Assembly (NCBI GenBank): GCA_965371805.1
Contig: CBDUZW010000022.1
Coordinates: 1-62,167 of the forward strand
Reading direction: 5' to 3'
Origin: JAOZTV01 sp965371805
GTDB lineage: Bacteria > Acidobacteriota > Aminicenantia > UBA2199
DNA: 62,167 nt
Numbering within the stretch: position 1 is the first letter of the stretch; each line of letters opens with the position of its first letter. Both the position numbers and the translations under genes were made by a program. Under the pieces are notes generated by a model. That model searched no databases. It saw only the letters and a list, made by a program, of their open reading frames with translations, and was not told the origin of the DNA. Positions 1-7,091 of the stretch are shown here, in pieces.

Positions 1-243
1 GTTAGTAGTAAAAGTAATTACCGAAGGACTGGTAAAAGTACTTGACTTTTACAGTATGATAAAAAGTATAAGAAATTTAGTAATATTTATGCTCCAACAA
101 TTTATGGAGTAGGGCAAAACGGGAATATTTATTTTGTTCTTCCAGGAGTACCAAAAGAAAAAGAATACTTAAAACAATTTTTGGAGAATTTTTATTACAA
201 AAGTTTTCCTTTATTAGAAATGGGGGGCCCTTTAGCAAATGAG
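1..243 (+). pseudogene. 3' fragment of an unknown gene, in-frame stop
   Basis: Frame 1 reads as convincing coding sequence from about base 46 to a TAA at 241-243 (a run ending ...LLEMGGPLANE). The same frame continues to the window edge but is interrupted by TGA at 43-45. No family is recognised. Either the start lies just after the TGA, with no ATG nearby, or this is the tail of a decayed gene whose front is outside the window. The setting next to a transposase and other gene remnants favours decay. TGA recoding is unlikely because TGA is an ordinary stop in this window. Confidence 0.35.
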
Positions 244-366
244 TAAAAAAAGTTTATTCTTAATTTTGTTTATTTTTAATACTTAATTTACTATTTTATA
301 TTTACAACTGATTAATAGTTTCTTTAATAACAATATTATTAATTTATAAGGGATATAATAAGAAAA

Positions 367-555
367 ATGATTGATGACATTAAATATGCTGAGCTATTAA
401 GAGAACGTGTTTTTAATAAAGAAAACAAAAAGTTACTTGTTTCAAGAATTTCTTCTTCAAAACAATCAAAAGATTTATCAGTACCACCGAATTGCAATGG
501 ATTTGTAAAACTTATGTGCCAGTCAAAAAAAGGAAAAATGAATCAAAATTTTTAG
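367..555 (+). pseudogene. Short ORF, probable 5' remnant
   Basis: The 62-codon frame starts MIDDIKYAELL and reads like a normal protein for about 46 residues, up to PPNCNGF. It then switches to Lys/Gln-rich sequence exactly where a REP-like motif (ttatgtgccagt, 512-523) enters. The same 12-mer recurs at 3758-3769. My reading is that a longer gene was truncated when the repeat arrived. No clear Shine-Dalgarno site precedes the ATG. The family is not recognised; a small genuine hypothetical gene is the alternative. Confidence 0.3.
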
Positions 556-714
556 AATTTTCAAAATAATGTTTTAAAATATGTTTTTCTGAAAAATTAG
601 TTAAATTACTATAATATAATGCTTTTTGTAGTAATAATTCAAGTTTTCTTTATTTTTAAATAGAATTCTAATATATAAATTTCATACTTGATATTTTAGT
701 GCCATATATGAAGG

Positions 715-1725
715 CTATATTGGTTTTAATCTCCTAGTTGAATAAAGTTTGCTATCCTCTCCATCTATGATTATCCTTGGTTTTCTATATTTTCTCTCTA
801 ATTCAAATTGAATGTTTTCTATAAATTGATATGATCCGGTTGCAATTCCCTCGGATAAATTCCTGAATCTATATTTTAATTTATCCCCTATCTTTAGTTT
901 CCCTTTCAGATTTATTGCATCTTTGTATATATCTATATGAATACAAGCTTTATTTTCAACCTCTGCACAACCTGATTTATATAAAAACACCCTATATGTA
1001 GAAAAAGAGACTTCTTTTTGTTTATATTCAGGTGTCTGTTTTATCCATCCAGTTCTTTCATCTACTTCTGTTATTACTTTTCTCTCAGTGATCAATATTT
1101 TTTTAAGTAATTTATTTGCTTTTTTTGGATTTCTTACTCTTAATCCAACACTGCTCCACCTATAATCTTCAGGCCTTTTTACTATTCCTGCTCTGACTGA
1201 ATTCAAATCAATATATGCGCTGCAAATAAGTTCAGGGTCTCCTTTCTCCATTATAATACCTTTAAATCTATCACTCCATAGGTACCCTTGTCTCTTATAT
1301 TTCCTGTTATACCATTTGCTGAAGGTTTGCTTTAGTTCTTGAACAAATCTCGATATTGAACCTAAACGGAATCTTAGTCTTTCAATACCACCATCATCAT
1401 CTGGAATTATTTCTCCATTACTCTTAAACGACCCTTCCGGGAATTCTGATTGTTTACCATAAATATTCTTATATCTTGCAATAAGATCATCTTGACTGGC
1501 ATTTTGAGCATCCTCTTTTAGTTCTGTTGCCAGGATATGAAAATGATTTGACATTACAGTGTATGAATGAATATCTATAAAAAAACCTTTTGCAAACCTG
1601 AACATTAGCTTAACAAAATATTCTTTTTCCGCATCCTTCAAAAGAAAACTTCCACCGGTTATCCTTGATATTAAATGATTTGAACCATGATATTGATTAA
1701 CCCATCTCCTCTTTGCTCTGCCCAT
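715..1725 (-). mobile_element. RAYT / Y1 (HUH) transposase
   Basis: This 336-residue protein belongs to the REP-associated tyrosine transposases (TnpA_REP, Y1_Tnp superfamily), single-strand DNA endonucleases that mobilise or maintain REP palindromes. The N-terminus MGRAKRRW and the SNHFHIL motif (H-x-H of the HUH metal site, near residue 60) are typical. LKQTFSKWYNRKYKRQG carries candidate catalytic tyrosines near residues 140-145. AYIDLNSVRAGIV and YRWSSV are family signatures. A strong ribosome site (aaaggag) lies 7 bases before the ATG. The C-terminal 130 residues are longer than in minimal RAYTs and are not assigned. REP-like motifs sit on both sides (512, 2301, 3619, 3762), which fits its role. 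Confidence 0.85.
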
Positions 1726-1840
1726 AACAAACTCCTTTAAAGTTAGAATTAAATTTGTTGTGTAGGTCGCTCTGAGGTAATTGGCTCCTATCTAAAATTA
1801 TTATAATATAAAAAAAAATATTTTTCAACTTCTTGCCTGT

Positions 1841-1882
1841 CCCCTTTTATTCAGTCCCCTTTTATTCAGTATTTTATTCAGT
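1841..1882. repeat. Tandem repeat, 15-bp unit, 2.7 copies
   Basis: CCCCTTTTATTCAGT occurs at 1841-1855 and again at 1856-1870 without change, followed by an 11-bp partial copy at 1872-1882. It lies exactly where the truncated permease fragment (1874-2047) stops making sense, so the repeat probably marks the recombination or insertion junction that removed the rest of that gene. Confidence 0.7.
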
Positions 1883-2047
1883 ATTCCGATAATGTTTGTC
1901 GTAGTTCAACTCATGCCTGACAAACAATGCAATTAGAATACATGCCGCAACACCAATAGCCAGACTACTAATTTTAATCCATGAATAAAGTTTGTCCCTT
2001 TTGAAACTTCTCCATGCTAATTTTAGGTTGTTTAGTATTGTACTCAT
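1874..2047 (-). pseudogene. N-terminal remnant of MacB/FtsX-type ABC permease
   Basis: A 57-codon frame starts MSTILNNLKLAWRSF and continues into a transmembrane helix (SSLAIGVAACILIALFV), then RHELNYDKHYRN, then stops. This is the standard N-terminus of MacB-like export permeases (MacB periplasmic-core family: cytoplasmic amphipathic start, first membrane helix, 'RHELSYD'). Intact members run to about 400-800 residues, so more than 85 percent is missing. The Shine-Dalgarno sequence (aaaggagataaa) is still perfect. The break coincides with the 15-bp tandem repeat. A short peptide could still be made, but the gene is dead as a transporter. Confidence 0.75.
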
Positions 2048-2231
2048 TTTATCTCCTTTTTTTTAATAATCAATAATATGACTTTTTATGATTAATTGCG
2101 TCCTAAATTTAAATTTAGAAAGTATGCGCTTAATTAAGCGCATACTTTAGATTTATATATCAATGTGATGTGTAGTTAGTTTTACGCTTACCCATATTAG
2201 ATATTCTCTTAATTGCTATGAAACTCAGATT

Positions 2232-2260
2232 AAACGATTCTAGACCCACAATAATCGTTT
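2232..2260. terminator. Hairpin with T-run
   Basis: AAACGATT (2232-2239) pairs perfectly with AATCGTTT (2253-2260) across a 13-base loop and is followed by ttttatata. It looks like a weak Rho-independent terminator reading on the plus strand. Its loop carries the direct repeat that recurs at 2789-2807. Confidence 0.4.
2237..2255 (+). repeat. 19-bp direct repeat, copy 1 (copy 2 at 2789-2807)
   Basis: ATTCTAGACCCACAATAAT is present identically at 2237-2255 and 2789-2807. The two copies bracket the broken gene at 2422-2733, so the bracketed 0.5 kb may have arrived or been duplicated as a unit. Confidence 0.6.
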
Positions 2261-2300
2261 TTTATATAATAGAAAATCTGTCTTAGGGGAAAAAAGTGGC

Positions 2301-2314
2301 CTGGCACCTTTTTT
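2301..2314 (+). repeat. REP-like motif CTGGCACCTTTTTT
   Basis: This 14-mer occurs here and in inverted orientation at 3619-3632. Related GTGCCAG half-motifs occur at 516-522 and within the hairpin at 3762-3802. The upstream bases (aaaaaagtggc) make an imperfect palindrome with it. Association with a RAYT gene 0.6 kb away suggests REP-type repeats; the number of copies elsewhere in the genome cannot be seen here. Confidence 0.5.
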
Positions 2315-2421
2315 ATTATTATTATAGAAATGAAATAAAAGTAAGTGTCAATTGACGTTTACTTTTAAAAAATGGGTTTCATTCTTGATTTTTCTTTCTT
2401 AATATGATCAAATTTAATAGT

Positions 2422-2733
2422 ATGAAATGGAAATTGAGAATTATATACATATATGAATTTGCTAAAGGATTATTTTTTTAAAAAAAACAAGTTTTTGATA
2501 GACCTTTTCCTGACCCTGAAATTGATACTTATGATATAAAAGGTGACATGATTCCTCCGTGGATAAAATACCCTAATATCCCAATTGGTTCGATTGGTTG
2601 GAATATGGGAATAGGTGAAGCATATATTGATGAATTTTTGAAATGGTTTTATTCCAAAGCTAAAAATGAAAGAGTTGAAATTATAAGAAAATATCCTGAA
2701 CCTGAAGATTGGGATAATTTTTATGCTTGCTAA
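2422..2733 (+). pseudogene. Small hypothetical gene split by an in-frame TAA
   Basis: From ATG 2422 the frame reads MKWKLRIIYIYEFAKGLFF, meets TAA at 2479-2481, and continues in the same frame as KKQVFDRPFPDPEIDTYDI and on to MIPPWIKYPNIPIG (ATG 2548), ending EDWDNFYAC. Both sides of the stop read as one Pro/Trp-rich soluble protein of about 103 residues. A single base change in a codon next to the A-run would explain the stop. A shorter product from ATG 2548 (61 residues) is possible but has no ribosome site. I do not recognise the family. Confidence 0.5.
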
Positions 2734-2915
2734 ATTAGCATATAATTGTAGCGAACAGGAATAAAAATCACTCAGACCTGGAATAATAATTCTAGACCCA
2801 CAATAATTGAAATCTATTTCATACGATTCTATCAGAGAGTAGGAAAGAACTTAGGTGTAATTACTGGACACGAAACACCATTTGAAAACTTCAAATGCTA
2901 TTTTAAGTTAAATTT

Positions 2916-3686
2916 CTATTCCTTTAATCTTTTAAGAATAGCATCTGGAGGTGTTCGTGAAAATGAGAGTAATTTATCATGCTTTTTGTTGTGTTGAAAC
3001 ACTTTTAAGAGCAAAGCAACCATAATAAGAGCAGCCTCGTTCTCAGTGAAACCCTCTTCTTTCAATTTTTTAGCAGACTCTAAGAGGAATTCATTTATTT
3101 GTAAATCTTTTATAGCTAAACGATTGCATATTATTCCAGACCAGTATCTAAACATATTTACACCTAAGTTAGTAATCATATCATGGTTTAATCCTAGACC
3201 TTCCCTGCAAACAAAAAGTTCATAATTAGACTCTCCAAAATCACTAATTGATGGGTGTTGTTCAGACATAGGAAAACTTGTCAAAACAGCTGATTCATCA
3301 CCAATTTCCCAATATTTTTCTATTATAGCTTGTTTAGACACTTTCCTTAATAGAGAATAAGCTTGTCTATATTCATTTAAAAGATACATAGCTTGACCTT
3401 TATGAAACTGTAAAGTCAAGTCCCATCGACTTTTTATAGATAAGTCAAGAGTGCCAATTACTTGTTCAATAATATATATTACATCTTGCAATATTGGAAC
3501 CCAGATCAAGGGTAATTCTTTTGCTTTCTTTTCAAATGGTTTTAGGATGGTCACAAAAAAAAATCTTTCTTCCTGAGTATCCGGTGCAGGTTGATAATGA
3601 ATTATTTTTCGAAATAGTAAAAAAGGTGCCAGACACGAAATTTCCTCGAAATTTCCTACATTCAAACTTTGATATAGAGGGAACAA
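2916..3686 (-). CDS. Hypothetical protein, 5' end altered by a REP-like insert
   Basis: A 256-residue, mostly helical soluble protein with no recognised domain. The stretch LQFHKGQAMYLLNEYRQAYSLLRKV looks like a tetratricopeptide-type helical pair. The first 25 codons are suspect: they are encoded by the inverted REP-like motif (3619-3632) and a GAAATTTCC direct repeat beside it, giving a stretch (VGNFEEISCLAPF) unlike the rest. The original start was probably lost or moved when the repeat inserted. There is no clear Shine-Dalgarno site before ATG 3686. It may be a pseudogene; no neighbour hints at function. Confidence 0.5.
   Translation of the reverse strand: MFPLYQSLNVGNFEEISCLAPFLLFRKIIHYQPAPDTQEERFFFVTILKPFEKKAKELPLIWVPILQDVIYIIEQVIGTLDLSIKSRWDLTLQFHKGQAMYLLNEYRQAYSLLRKVSKQAIIEKYWEIGDESAVLTSFPMSEQHPSISDFGESNYELFVCREGLGLNHDMITNLGVNMFRYWSGIICNRLAIKDLQINEFLLESAKKLKEEGFTENEAALIMVALLLKVFQHNKKHDKLLSFSRTPPDAILKRLKE
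3619..3632 (-). repeat. REP-like motif, inverted copy
   Basis: AAAAAAGGTGCCAG is the exact reverse complement of 2301-2314. It is followed by a GAAATTTCC duplication at 3638-3657. It falls inside the 5' part of the gene at 2916-3686. Confidence 0.5.
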
Positions 3687-3761
3687 ATAGTTTTGTTAAT
3701 ACATCTGGAGCTATAAAATTAAGTGCTTATTATTAAAATTTATGGAGGTATGAAAATTTAT

Positions 3762-3809
3762 GTGCCAGTTATTACGTTGAAAGTCAACATAATAACTGGC
3801 ACGTTTTTT
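3762..3809. terminator. Long nested hairpin with T-run, REP-like
   Basis: GTGCCAGTTATTA (3762-3774) pairs perfectly with TAATAACTGGCAC (3790-3802). An inner stem GTTGA/TCAAC (3776-3780, 3784-3788) has a 3-base loop, and TTTTTT follows at 3804-3809. This gives an 18-pair stem with a single mismatch. It works as a plus-strand terminator, and the GTGCCAG ends link it to the REP-like motifs. The rest of 3687-3989 holds no supported gene. Confidence 0.65.
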
Positions 3810-3989
3810 ATTCTATCATTTTTGCACATTATTAAAAATGATTCAAATTAAAAATTAATAACATTAATTTTTAATATTATTAATTTTACTCTTTCACTAT
3901 CAAAAACTAGTGTGATACTATCAAAAAGTATTGTTCATTATCATTAAGTATTGTAAATGACATACCCCTAAAAAAAAATTAAATTTGGC

Positions 3990-4018
3990 TTGACAATAAA
4001 TGAACGATCGTTTATTAT
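3990..4018 (+). promoter_or_regulatory. Promoter of the TetR operon with embedded operator
   Basis: TTGACA (3990-3995), 17 bases, TATTAT (4013-4018). The spacer contains the perfect palindrome AACGATCGTT (4003-4012), within AT-rich flanks of weaker symmetry, so a TetR dimer would sit squarely on the promoter. Transcription would be expected to start about 7 bases after the -10, at 4025, which is the A of the tetR ATG. The message is therefore probably leaderless. A similar palindrome lies at 4617-4634. Confidence 0.75.
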
Positions 4019-4024
4019 AGAAGT

Positions 4025-4597
4025 ATGAGATATAAGGATGAAGAAAAAAGAGATGCCATAATCAGGGCCACTGTGAAACTTGTAAACGAAATTGGTTTTG
4101 TTTCAGCTTCTGTTTCAAAAATAGCAAAAGAGGCCAATGTTTCTCCTGCAACTATATATGTATACTATAAAAACAAAGAAGATCTATTGGTTTCCACATA
4201 TATTCAGATTAAACAACAACTGAGCAAGGTTATTATAAAAGATTTTGATGCAGAAGAACCCATCAGAGATATTCTTAAGAAAATATGGCTTAACTCATTT
4301 GAATATATTAATAAATACCCTGACTATATATGGTTTACTGAACAATTCGCCAACTCCCCTTTCAGCATGCTTGTAGACAAAGAAGAGGTTGAAAAATACT
4401 TTCAACCTATAATGGAAATTTTTGCAATGGGGATCAAACAAAAAATAATTAAAGATGTACCATTTGATGTATTAACTGTATTTACTTTTTATCCGGTTAT
4501 GATGCTCTCCAATCCCCGGTTATGTAAAAACTTTAATCTAAACAGGGAAAATATAGAGACAGCATTCACTTTAGCATGGGATGCTATAAAATTATAA
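4025..4597 (+). CDS. TetR/AcrR family transcriptional regulator
   Basis: 190 residues. The N-terminal helix-turn-helix domain (residues 8-55) is canonical: RDAIIRATVKLVNEIGF, then VSKIAKEANVSPATIYVYYKNKEDLL. The C-terminal 130 residues form the variable ligand-binding and dimerisation domain. No ribosome site precedes the ATG, and the promoter -10 ends 7 bases upstream, so the message is probably leaderless. The operator inside its own promoter argues for autorepression and control of the following two genes (48-base gap). The ligand is unknown; the SDR and metallo-hydrolase neighbours suggest a lipophilic or xenobiotic compound. Confidence 0.9.
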   Translation: MRYKDEEKRDAIIRATVKLVNEIGFVSASVSKIAKEANVSPATIYVYYKNKEDLLVSTYIQIKQQLSKVIIKDFDAEEPIRDILKKIWLNSFEYINKYPDYIWFTEQFANSPFSMLVDKEEVEKYFQPIMEIFAMGIKQKIIKDVPFDVLTVFTFYPVMMLSNPRLCKNFNLNRENIETAFTLAWDAIKL

Positions 4598-4616
4598 AAA
4601 AAATTAGGACCAATGA

Positions 4617-4634
4617 TAAATGAATATTCATTTA
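4617..4634. promoter_or_regulatory. Second probable TetR operator
   Basis: TAAATGAATATTCATTTA is a perfect 18-bp palindrome 10 bases before the next start codon. It shares the TAAATGAA...ATT..TTTA outline with the site at 3997-4014 (ATAAATGAACGATCGTTTAT). It lies between tetR and the metallo-hydrolase gene, so it may control an internal promoter or act as a roadblock. Confidence 0.5.
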
Positions 4635-4644
4635 AGAGGTGATT

Positions 4645-5823
4645 ATGAAAAAAAGACTGATAAAAATATCGAAAATACTCTTATTTATTATAATCTTTTT
4701 AGGAGGAACGATCATGTTCGTTGACCATAAATACTCATCTGCAGTTTACAAAAAAGAGGCAGATCTAATAAAAATAATTAAAACTTCGCCACAATACAGG
4801 AACGGAAAGTTTGAAAATGGAACACCAAAGACTGGGCCATCTACAAAAAAGGCTGCATCAACTATGTGGGATTTCTTTTTTAAGGGAGAAAATAGAACAC
4901 CTGAAAAAAAACCGCCAATTAAAAAAGTTGACTTGAATATATTTAATAAAGATGCAAAAAAGCAATTAAGCTCTACCTGGTTGGGGCACTCTTCATTAAT
5001 GATCAATATAGATAATTATAAAATATTAATTGATCCGGTATTTGAAAAAAAGGTATCTCCTCTAGGACCTACCAGATTTAATGGAGAGGTTCCACTGGAT
5101 ATTAATGATCTCCCTCAAATTGATCTGGTAATTATTTCACACAATCATTATGACCACCTGAATAAATTTTCTATTCAAAGACTAAAACAGAAGACAAGCA
5201 GATTCTTTGTACCTCTTGGAGTTGGAGCACAACTCGAACGCTGGGGAGTAAGCCGGAAAAACATTATAGAACTTGATTGGTGGGATGAATATAAGGTTGA
5301 TAATAATTTAACATTAGCTGCAACACCTGCCCAGCATTTTTCAGGTCGGGGACTTTCAGATAGAAATAAAACCTTATGGTCATCATGGGTAATAAAATCA
5401 TCAAACTACTCTATTTTTTTTAGTGGGGATTCCGGATATTTTCCCGGTTTTAAAAAAATAGGAGATAAATATGGTCCGTTTAATATTACCTTCATGGAGT
5501 GTGGCGCATATAATGAAAACTGGCATAGTGTACATATGTTCCCTGAAGAAACTGTAAAGGCTCATATTGATCTGAAGGGAGAAGTATTACATCCCATTCA
5601 CTGGGGAACATTTAATCTTTCTCTTCACAGTTGGAATGAACCAATGGAACGATTATATAAAGCAGCGAAGCTGTCCAAAATAAAAATTTCAACTCCAGTT
5701 GCAGGTGATACAACTATATATAATGAGTATATCCCTACTTCTCAATGGTGGGAACAAAAAACTGATAATAAAGAGAAAAAAGAATACAATAAAGACAAAA
5801 AATTTAAGGAGAAAAAAAAATGA
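4645..5823 (+). CDS. Membrane-anchored MBL-fold hydrolase (NAPE-PLD/UlaG-like)
   Basis: A 392-residue protein with an N-terminal membrane anchor (ISKILLFIIIFLGGTIMFV, residues 7-25), then a metallo-beta-lactamase fold of the NAPE-phospholipase D-like group: TWLGHSSLMI, ILIDPVF, the metal motif SHNHYDHL (HxHxDH) and FFSGDSGYFPGF. Later His residues include HPIHWGTF. The C-terminus ends in a Lys/Glu-rich tail (KEKKEYNKDKKFKEKKK). Relatives hydrolyse N-acyl phospholipids or phosphodiesters; the substrate here is unknown. ATG 4645 is chosen because GAGGT lies just upstream; GTG 4639 is an alternative. It is the second gene of the TetR operon and overlaps the next gene by 4 bases (ATGA). Confidence 0.85.
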   Translation: MKKRLIKISKILLFIIIFLGGTIMFVDHKYSSAVYKKEADLIKIIKTSPQYRNGKFENGTPKTGPSTKKAASTMWDFFFKGENRTPEKKPPIKKVDLNIFNKDAKKQLSSTWLGHSSLMINIDNYKILIDPVFEKKVSPLGPTRFNGEVPLDINDLPQIDLVIISHNHYDHLNKFSIQRLKQKTSRFFVPLGVGAQLERWGVSRKNIIELDWWDEYKVDNNLTLAATPAQHFSGRGLSDRNKTLWSSWVIKSSNYSIFFSGDSGYFPGFKKIGDKYGPFNITFMECGAYNENWHSVHMFPEETVKAHIDLKGEVLHPIHWGTFNLSLHSWNEPMERLYKAAKLSKIKISTPVAGDTTIYNEYIPTSQWWEQKTDNKEKKEYNKDKKFKEKKK

Positions 5824-6725
5824 AAACACAAAAATGGGATGAAGATAACATAAAGGATCAAAAAGGAAGAATTGCTATTGTAACAGGTTCAAGTAGTGGA
5901 ATTGGGTACGAAACAGCTAGAGTGCTTGCAGAAAAAAATGCTAGTGTAATTATTGCTGTTCGCAATATGGAAAAAGGAAATAGTGCTCTAAAACGCATAA
6001 AAGAAAATCAGAAGAGTGCTGATATGGAAGTAATGGAGTTGGATCTGGCTGATCTTCAATCCATTAAAAGATTTGCAGAAAATTTCAAAGCAAAATATTC
6101 AAAATTGGATCTACTTATAAATAACGCAGGAGTAATGATGCCCCCCTACTCTAAGACAAAAGATGATTTTGAATTGCAGATGGGGACAAATCACCTTGGA
6201 CATTTCGCATTGACAGGGCATTTAATTGATCTGTTAAAAAACACAGATGGAGCTAGAATCGTAAATGTATCAAGTATGGCCCATAAGGGAGGAAAAATTG
6301 ATTTTGAAGACCTGAACTGGGAAAAAAGAAAGTACAAATCTATGAAATCTTATGGCGATAGTAAAATTGCCAATCTCTACTTTACCCGTGAATTAGCCGA
6401 TAAACTTAGAGAAGTAGATTCAAAAACAATAGTGGCTGCATCACATCCAGGCTGGACAGCAACAGATCTTCAGCGTCATGTAGGACTATTTGAATTTTTT
6501 AACGGTTTTTTTGCCCAGAAGATCCCTATGGGAGCCTTACCTACATTATATGCAGCTCTGGCAGAGGAAGTAATTAGCGGAGAATATTTTGGACCTTCAG
6601 GATTTATGGAAATAAAAGGATACCCTAAAAAAACTGAACCTAATAAATTAGCAAAGGATAAAAGCATTTCTAAAAAACTATGGGATGTTTCCGAGAAATT
6701 GACAGGAGTACAATATAGTATTTAA
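5820..6725 (+). CDS. Short-chain dehydrogenase/reductase (retinol dehydrogenase-like)
   Basis: 301 residues. The Rossmann start AIVTGSSSGIGYETARVLA carries the TGxxxGIG nucleotide motif, followed by LINNAGVM, VSSMAHKGG (catalytic Ser) and the YxxxK pair in SYGDSKIANLYF. The order and long C-terminal half match the retinol-dehydrogenase/WW-domain-oxidoreductase-like SDR group, which act on long aliphatic or isoprenoid alcohols and ketones. The start overlaps the metallo-hydrolase stop, so the two are translationally coupled in the TetR operon. The true substrate is not deducible. Confidence 0.9.
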   Translation: MKTQKWDEDNIKDQKGRIAIVTGSSSGIGYETARVLAEKNASVIIAVRNMEKGNSALKRIKENQKSADMEVMELDLADLQSIKRFAENFKAKYSKLDLLINNAGVMMPPYSKTKDDFELQMGTNHLGHFALTGHLIDLLKNTDGARIVNVSSMAHKGGKIDFEDLNWEKRKYKSMKSYGDSKIANLYFTRELADKLREVDSKTIVAASHPGWTATDLQRHVGLFEFFNGFFAQKIPMGALPTLYAALAEEVISGEYFGPSGFMEIKGYPKKTEPNKLAKDKSISKKLWDVSEKLTGVQYSI

Positions 6726-6870
6726 ATTTTAGTTCTCTGCCAAAAACTATAGATAATTTACATAGTGGCTTCCGCATAAACCTCATTGCCTTTACTAAAA
6801 TGTGCTCTCACATTTTGGAGCGCGCCGCCTATTTCCGATATTAGGGTGCTACCACGATTCACACACTCAG

Positions 6871-6953
6871 GTACGCTTAGAAATTATACCTAGATATATA
6901 AGGTGTTCTGGTTTATAAGTTTGACATAACATTGTTATTTTTTCTTAGCGTAC
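6871..6953. repeat. 83-bp element bounded by inverted repeats
   Basis: GTACGCTTAGAAA (6871-6883) and TTTCTTAGCGTAC (6941-6953) are inverted copies with one mismatch. A second perfect hairpin, AAAATGTG/CACATTTT with a 4-base loop, lies at 6797-6816. The 6726-6980 gap is GC-richer than its surroundings (for example gagcgcgccgcc at 6828) and has no supported gene. A small MITE-like remnant or a structured leader are both possible. Confidence 0.35.
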
Positions 6954-6983
6954 GATTTTTTCCTTTTGTGAGGTTACCCCTAT

Positions 6984-7091
6984 ATGGGTGAGAGTGAAAT
7001 TAATAACAAAATAACTTTAGAAGATTGGGAGAAAGTTATAAATCATGCAAATGCTGGCAATATATTTGAGAAAAATTTTTTTGTATGTTAA
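6984..7091 (+). CDS. Possible 35-residue peptide or gene remnant
   Basis: ATG 6984 opens a frame reading MGESEINNKITLEDWEKVI and ending in NIFEKNFFVC. GAGG lies about 10 bases upstream. The amino-acid mix looks protein-like (amphipathic helix) but it is short, and its end overlaps the start of the next gene by 7 bases in another frame. It could be a coupling leader or the stub of a lost gene. Low confidence. Confidence 0.2.
   Translation: MGESEINNKITLEDWEKVINHANAGNIFEKNFFVC

Noticed and set aside
43..45. TGA recoded as an amino acid in the first fragment
   Set aside because: TGA acts as a normal stop in this window, no SECIS-like structure is evident, and the surroundings are decayed.
2476..2490. 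A possible +1 frameshift in the A8 run, linking ATG 2453 to the downstream frame
   Set aside because: ATG 2422 is already in the same frame as the downstream part, so a single in-frame TAA explains the break more simply.
3743..3851. A 34-codon frame after GGAGGT, starting ATG 3750
   Set aside because: The Shine-Dalgarno touches the ATG with no spacing and the frame runs through the long terminator hairpin.
6921..6926. TTGACA upstream of the propeller sensor taken as a promoter
   Set aside because: No acceptable -10 element lies 16-18 bases downstream.
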